Shown piece after piece: positions 62,274-64,000 of a DNA stretch of 64,000 bases. Below the pieces are notes generated by a model. It had not been told where the DNA came from and ran no database searches. It saw nothing but the letters and a program-made list of their open reading frames with translations. The stretch is from assembly GCF_024400535.1 (NCBI RefSeq), contig NZ_CP038800.1:248001-312000 (forward strand). The letters are read 5' to 3'. The translations under genes and the position numbers were made by a program. This stretch comes from Treponema denticola. Its GTDB lineage: Bacteria > Spirochaetota > Spirochaetia > Treponematales > Treponemataceae. Within the stretch, counting starts at the first letter, position 1, and the number at the start of each line of letters is the position of its first letter.

Positions 62274-62927
62274 ATGAAAATTTTAGTTACCGGTTTTGAT
62301 CCTTTCGGCGGTGAAAAGATTAATCCGGCCCTTGAAACAATTAAACTTCTTCCCAATGAAATTTTGGGAGCAAAAATTATAAAGCTGGAAATTCCGACGG
62401 TTATCGGAAAATCCGTAGCGAAGATAAAAGAAATGATCGAAAAAGAAAACCCTGATGTGGTTTTAAGTATCGGTCAAGCCGGAAACAGGGCGGATATTTC
62501 GGTTGAAAGAATCGGTATAAATATTGATGACTGCCGAATTCCCGATAACGAGGGTAATCAGCCCATTGATGAACCCGTTGTAAAAGACGGGCCTGCCGCC
62601 TATTTTGTTACTCTGCCCATCAAGGCCATTGTCGAAAAGATAAAAGCCGGTAAAATACCTGCTTCAATATCGAATACGGCAGGAACTTTTATTTGCAATC
62701 ATGTCTGTTACGGCGTAGCTCATATTGCTGCGGAAAGAACGGCTCAGGGCAAACCGATGAAAAGCGGTTTTATTCATATTCCGTTTTTGCCCGAACAGGT
62801 TATCGGAAAGCCCGCCTTAACGCCTTCAATGAGTTTGGAGATGATTGTAAAAGGAATTGAGCTTGCAATCGAAGCTATTGTCGAAAATAATTCCGACATA
62901 AAAGTTTCGGGCGGTAAAATTTGCTAA
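62274..62927 (+). CDS. pcp: Pyroglutamyl-peptidase I
   Basis: Cytoplasmic cysteine peptidase of family C15 that removes N-terminal pyroglutamate. The 217-residue length is normal and the Glu-Cys-His triad is present: Glu in [11 protein letters not shown] (about 80), Cys in [14 protein letters not shown] (about 143) and His in [11 protein letters not shown] (about 167). The N-terminal [16 protein letters not shown] motif is typical. Third gene of the operon, so release and transport of 5-oxoproline are coordinated. RBS GAGGAG. Confidence 0.95.
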   Translation: MKILVTGFDPFGGEKINPALETIKLLPNEILGAKIIKLEIPTVIGKSVAKIKEMIEKENPDVVLSIGQAGNRADISVERIGINIDDCRIPDNEGNQPIDEPVVKDGPAAYFVTLPIKAIVEKIKAGKIPASISNTAGTFICNHVCYGVAHIAAERTAQGKPMKSGFIHIPFLPEQVIGKPALTPSMSLEMIVKGIELAIEAIVENNSDIKVSGGKIC

Positions 62928-62979
62928 ATTTTTAAAAGGATTTCTTTACATTATTTAATTGTAGAGATGTATAAAATTT

Positions 62980-63022
62980 AAAACCGCCGGGCGAGAAGAT
63001 TATGAGACCGGCGGTTTTAAGG
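62980..63022 (+). terminator. Terminator after pcp
   Basis: AAAACCGCCGG (62980-62990) and CCGGCGGTTTT (63008-63018) form a perfect 11-bp G/C-rich stem around a 17-base loop. The flanking A and T runs would give function in both directions, also serving the convergent gene. Confidence 0.75.
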
Positions 63023-63114
63023 GGCGGAGTGAATTTTGATATTTCATGTTAAAGATGGCCTATCTGACAATCAGAGGCGCATGACTGCCTTAATATTCAA
63101 ATACTTAGAGTCTT

Positions 63115-64000
63115 TTAATCTAATATAGTGTTAACGGCATTTATAATTTTTGCTAAAAGCCTCGGATCAAGCGTTTCAGGATAAAAAATGTCTATGGTGT
63201 CTTTAACCGTTATTTTAGTTTTATAAGAAGTTCCCGAATGTTTATTCTCAATTTCAATATCGGCAAATTCTTCAGATCCGCCGGTATTTAAGTTAATCCA
63301 TTTAAAAGATTCGGGTAGTACGGCCTTAATTTTATGAGAACCATTATTTTTTTCTTCGATAGCTTTTTTTAATGCTTCTCTCTGTGTTTGTGTTCCGTGA
63401 TTTAAAAATACTGTTGCGGGAAAGATATTTTGTGTTCCACGTGTATTATTGAACCCGTGAACGTATTCAACGAGCTGTTCTTGGTCTGCATGCCCCGAAT
63501 AGAATGCCGACATGTCTTCTATTTTACACTTTACTTCATACAAACGCATCTCAGTATTGTTTAATTTTATGTTAAATAAATCCTGCTCGTTATATACTCC
63601 TTGTCCTAATTTTTTAAGCAAAGCCCCATTTGTTCCTTCACCTTGATAACCGGTTAAAACAAGCGTGTTTTTCTCATCTTTTAGAAATTCAACTAATTTA
63701 TTTATATTTTCGCTATTTAAAAAATTATTTGAAAATAAACAGACATCATTACGATAAAAGAATGTATCAAGTTTTTCATCCGGCCCTATTGGGGATAATC
63801 GTGAGTGTGAATAATCATTAGATAAAATATCATTAATGAGTTTTTTGCCTTCCTCTAATTTTTTTTCCGTTTCTGTAATTTGAGGTAAAAAAGTTTTAAA
63901 AAATTGAGGTGAGATATAGTTATATTTTATCTCTTTGTTTTTATTCATAGCACAGTCAAAGAGATTTTTTTGATAAATCTGATTTACTTCATCGGTTAAG
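63115..64000 (-). CDS. C-terminal part of an MBL-fold/beta-CASP RNA-processing-type protein
   Basis: The last 295 codons of a leftward gene that continues beyond the right edge. The region keeps beta-CASP features: DVCLFSNNFLN, TLVLTGYQGEGTNGALLKKL, the metal-site motif AFYSGHADQEQLVEYV and ATVFLNHGTQTQREALKKAI, which resembles the RMMBL segment of RNase J/CPSF-73-type enzymes. About 90 further residues follow, of unknown function. The catalytic HxHxDH motif should lie outside the window. Frame continuity upstream of an internal ATG (63948) shows that the true start is not here. RNA or nucleic-acid cleavage is inferred. Confidence 0.75.
   Translation of the reverse strand, partial: LTDEVNQIYQKNLFDCAMNKNKEIKYNYISPQFFKTFLPQITETEKKLEEGKKLINDILSNDYSHSRLSPIGPDEKLDTFFYRNDVCLFSNNFLNSENINKLVEFLKDEKNTLVLTGYQGEGTNGALLKKLGQGVYNEQDLFNIKLNNTEMRLYEVKCKIEDMSAFYSGHADQEQLVEYVHGFNNTRGTQNIFPATVFLNHGTQTQREALKKAIEEKNNGSHKIKAVLPESFKWINLNTGGSEEFADIEIENKHSGTSYKTKITVKDTIDIFYPETLDPRLLAKIINAVNTILD

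Overview
The window is chromosomal DNA of an oral spirochaete, almost certainly Treponema denticola or a very close relative. Positions 16471-17664 encode an enoyl reductase that I recognise as the structurally characterised T. denticola trans-2-enoyl-CoA reductase (Ter/FabV). An AT-rich genome, fused PyrB-PyrI aspartate carbamoyltransferase, Cache-type chemoreceptors, long 21-residue leucine-rich-repeat proteins and FGE/C-type-lectin-fold surface proteins all fit that genus. The species call rests on memory of sequences, not on a search.

Layout. 1-2.5 kb: edge of an unknown gene, a tRNA-Cys gene with promoter and terminator, a TraB-family membrane protein and a DHH phosphoesterase. 2.6-10 kb: one leftward operon of four ABC exporter half-transporters, apparently two tandem copies of a heterodimeric pair. 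10-11.5 kb: repeat-rich debris around a broken Rpn-type nuclease/transposase gene. 11.5-13 kb: LytTR response regulator and GHKL kinase. 13-17.7 kb: fatty-acid genes fabH-fabD-fabG-ter, interrupted by a GxxExxY gene that sits between two nearly identical 94-bp palindromic repeats. 17.7-27.5 kb: an accessory island (RhuM, AlbA_2/HATPase regulator, secreted proteins, two LRR proteins, a TvpA-like protein whose 3' end looks like a diversity-generating-retroelement variable region, and duplicated fragments). 27.6-31.5 kb: acetyl-CoA carboxylase genes accB-C-D-A, with structured repeat elements before accD and accA. 31.5-39.4 kb: lipid-linked sugar and phospholipid enzymes, glyA, a nitrilase-like amidase, guaB, and pyrBI behind a leader peptide and attenuator. 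39.4-50.3 kb: a c-di-GMP EAL/degenerate-GGDEF protein, an XRE regulator, a GAF-GGDEF cyclase, rhomboid protease, dus, TSUP permease, adenosine deaminase-like and alpha/beta hydrolase genes. 50.4-55.4 kb: a binding-protein-dependent ABC importer (lipoprotein, fused permease, ATPase with an unusual insertion). 55.5-60.5 kb: an IS110-group element with a likely bridge-RNA region and frameshifted transposase, a chemoreceptor lacking its sensor half, and its intact paralogue. 60.6-62.9 kb: a DUF969/DUF979 5-oxoproline transporter with pyroglutamyl peptidase. 63.1 kb to the end: the C-terminal part of a beta-CASP metallo-beta-lactamase protein.

How the genes fit together. The fab/ter cluster and the acc cluster flank the island, so the island appears to have split a fatty-acid synthesis neighbourhood: AccABCD makes malonyl-CoA, FabD loads it on ACP, FabH starts the chain, FabG reduces it, and Ter/FabV is the enoyl reductase. 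fabF/fabB, fabZ and acpP are not in the window. The 60.6-62.9 kb operon makes a peptide-salvage unit that imports or exports 5-oxoproline and releases it from peptide ends, sensible for a peptide-fermenting spirochaete. The most interesting non-coding signals are the pyrBI attenuator, the IS110 left-end RNA region, the GxxExxY-flanking palindromes, and a family of multi-hairpin intergenic elements that end just before ribosome-binding sites.
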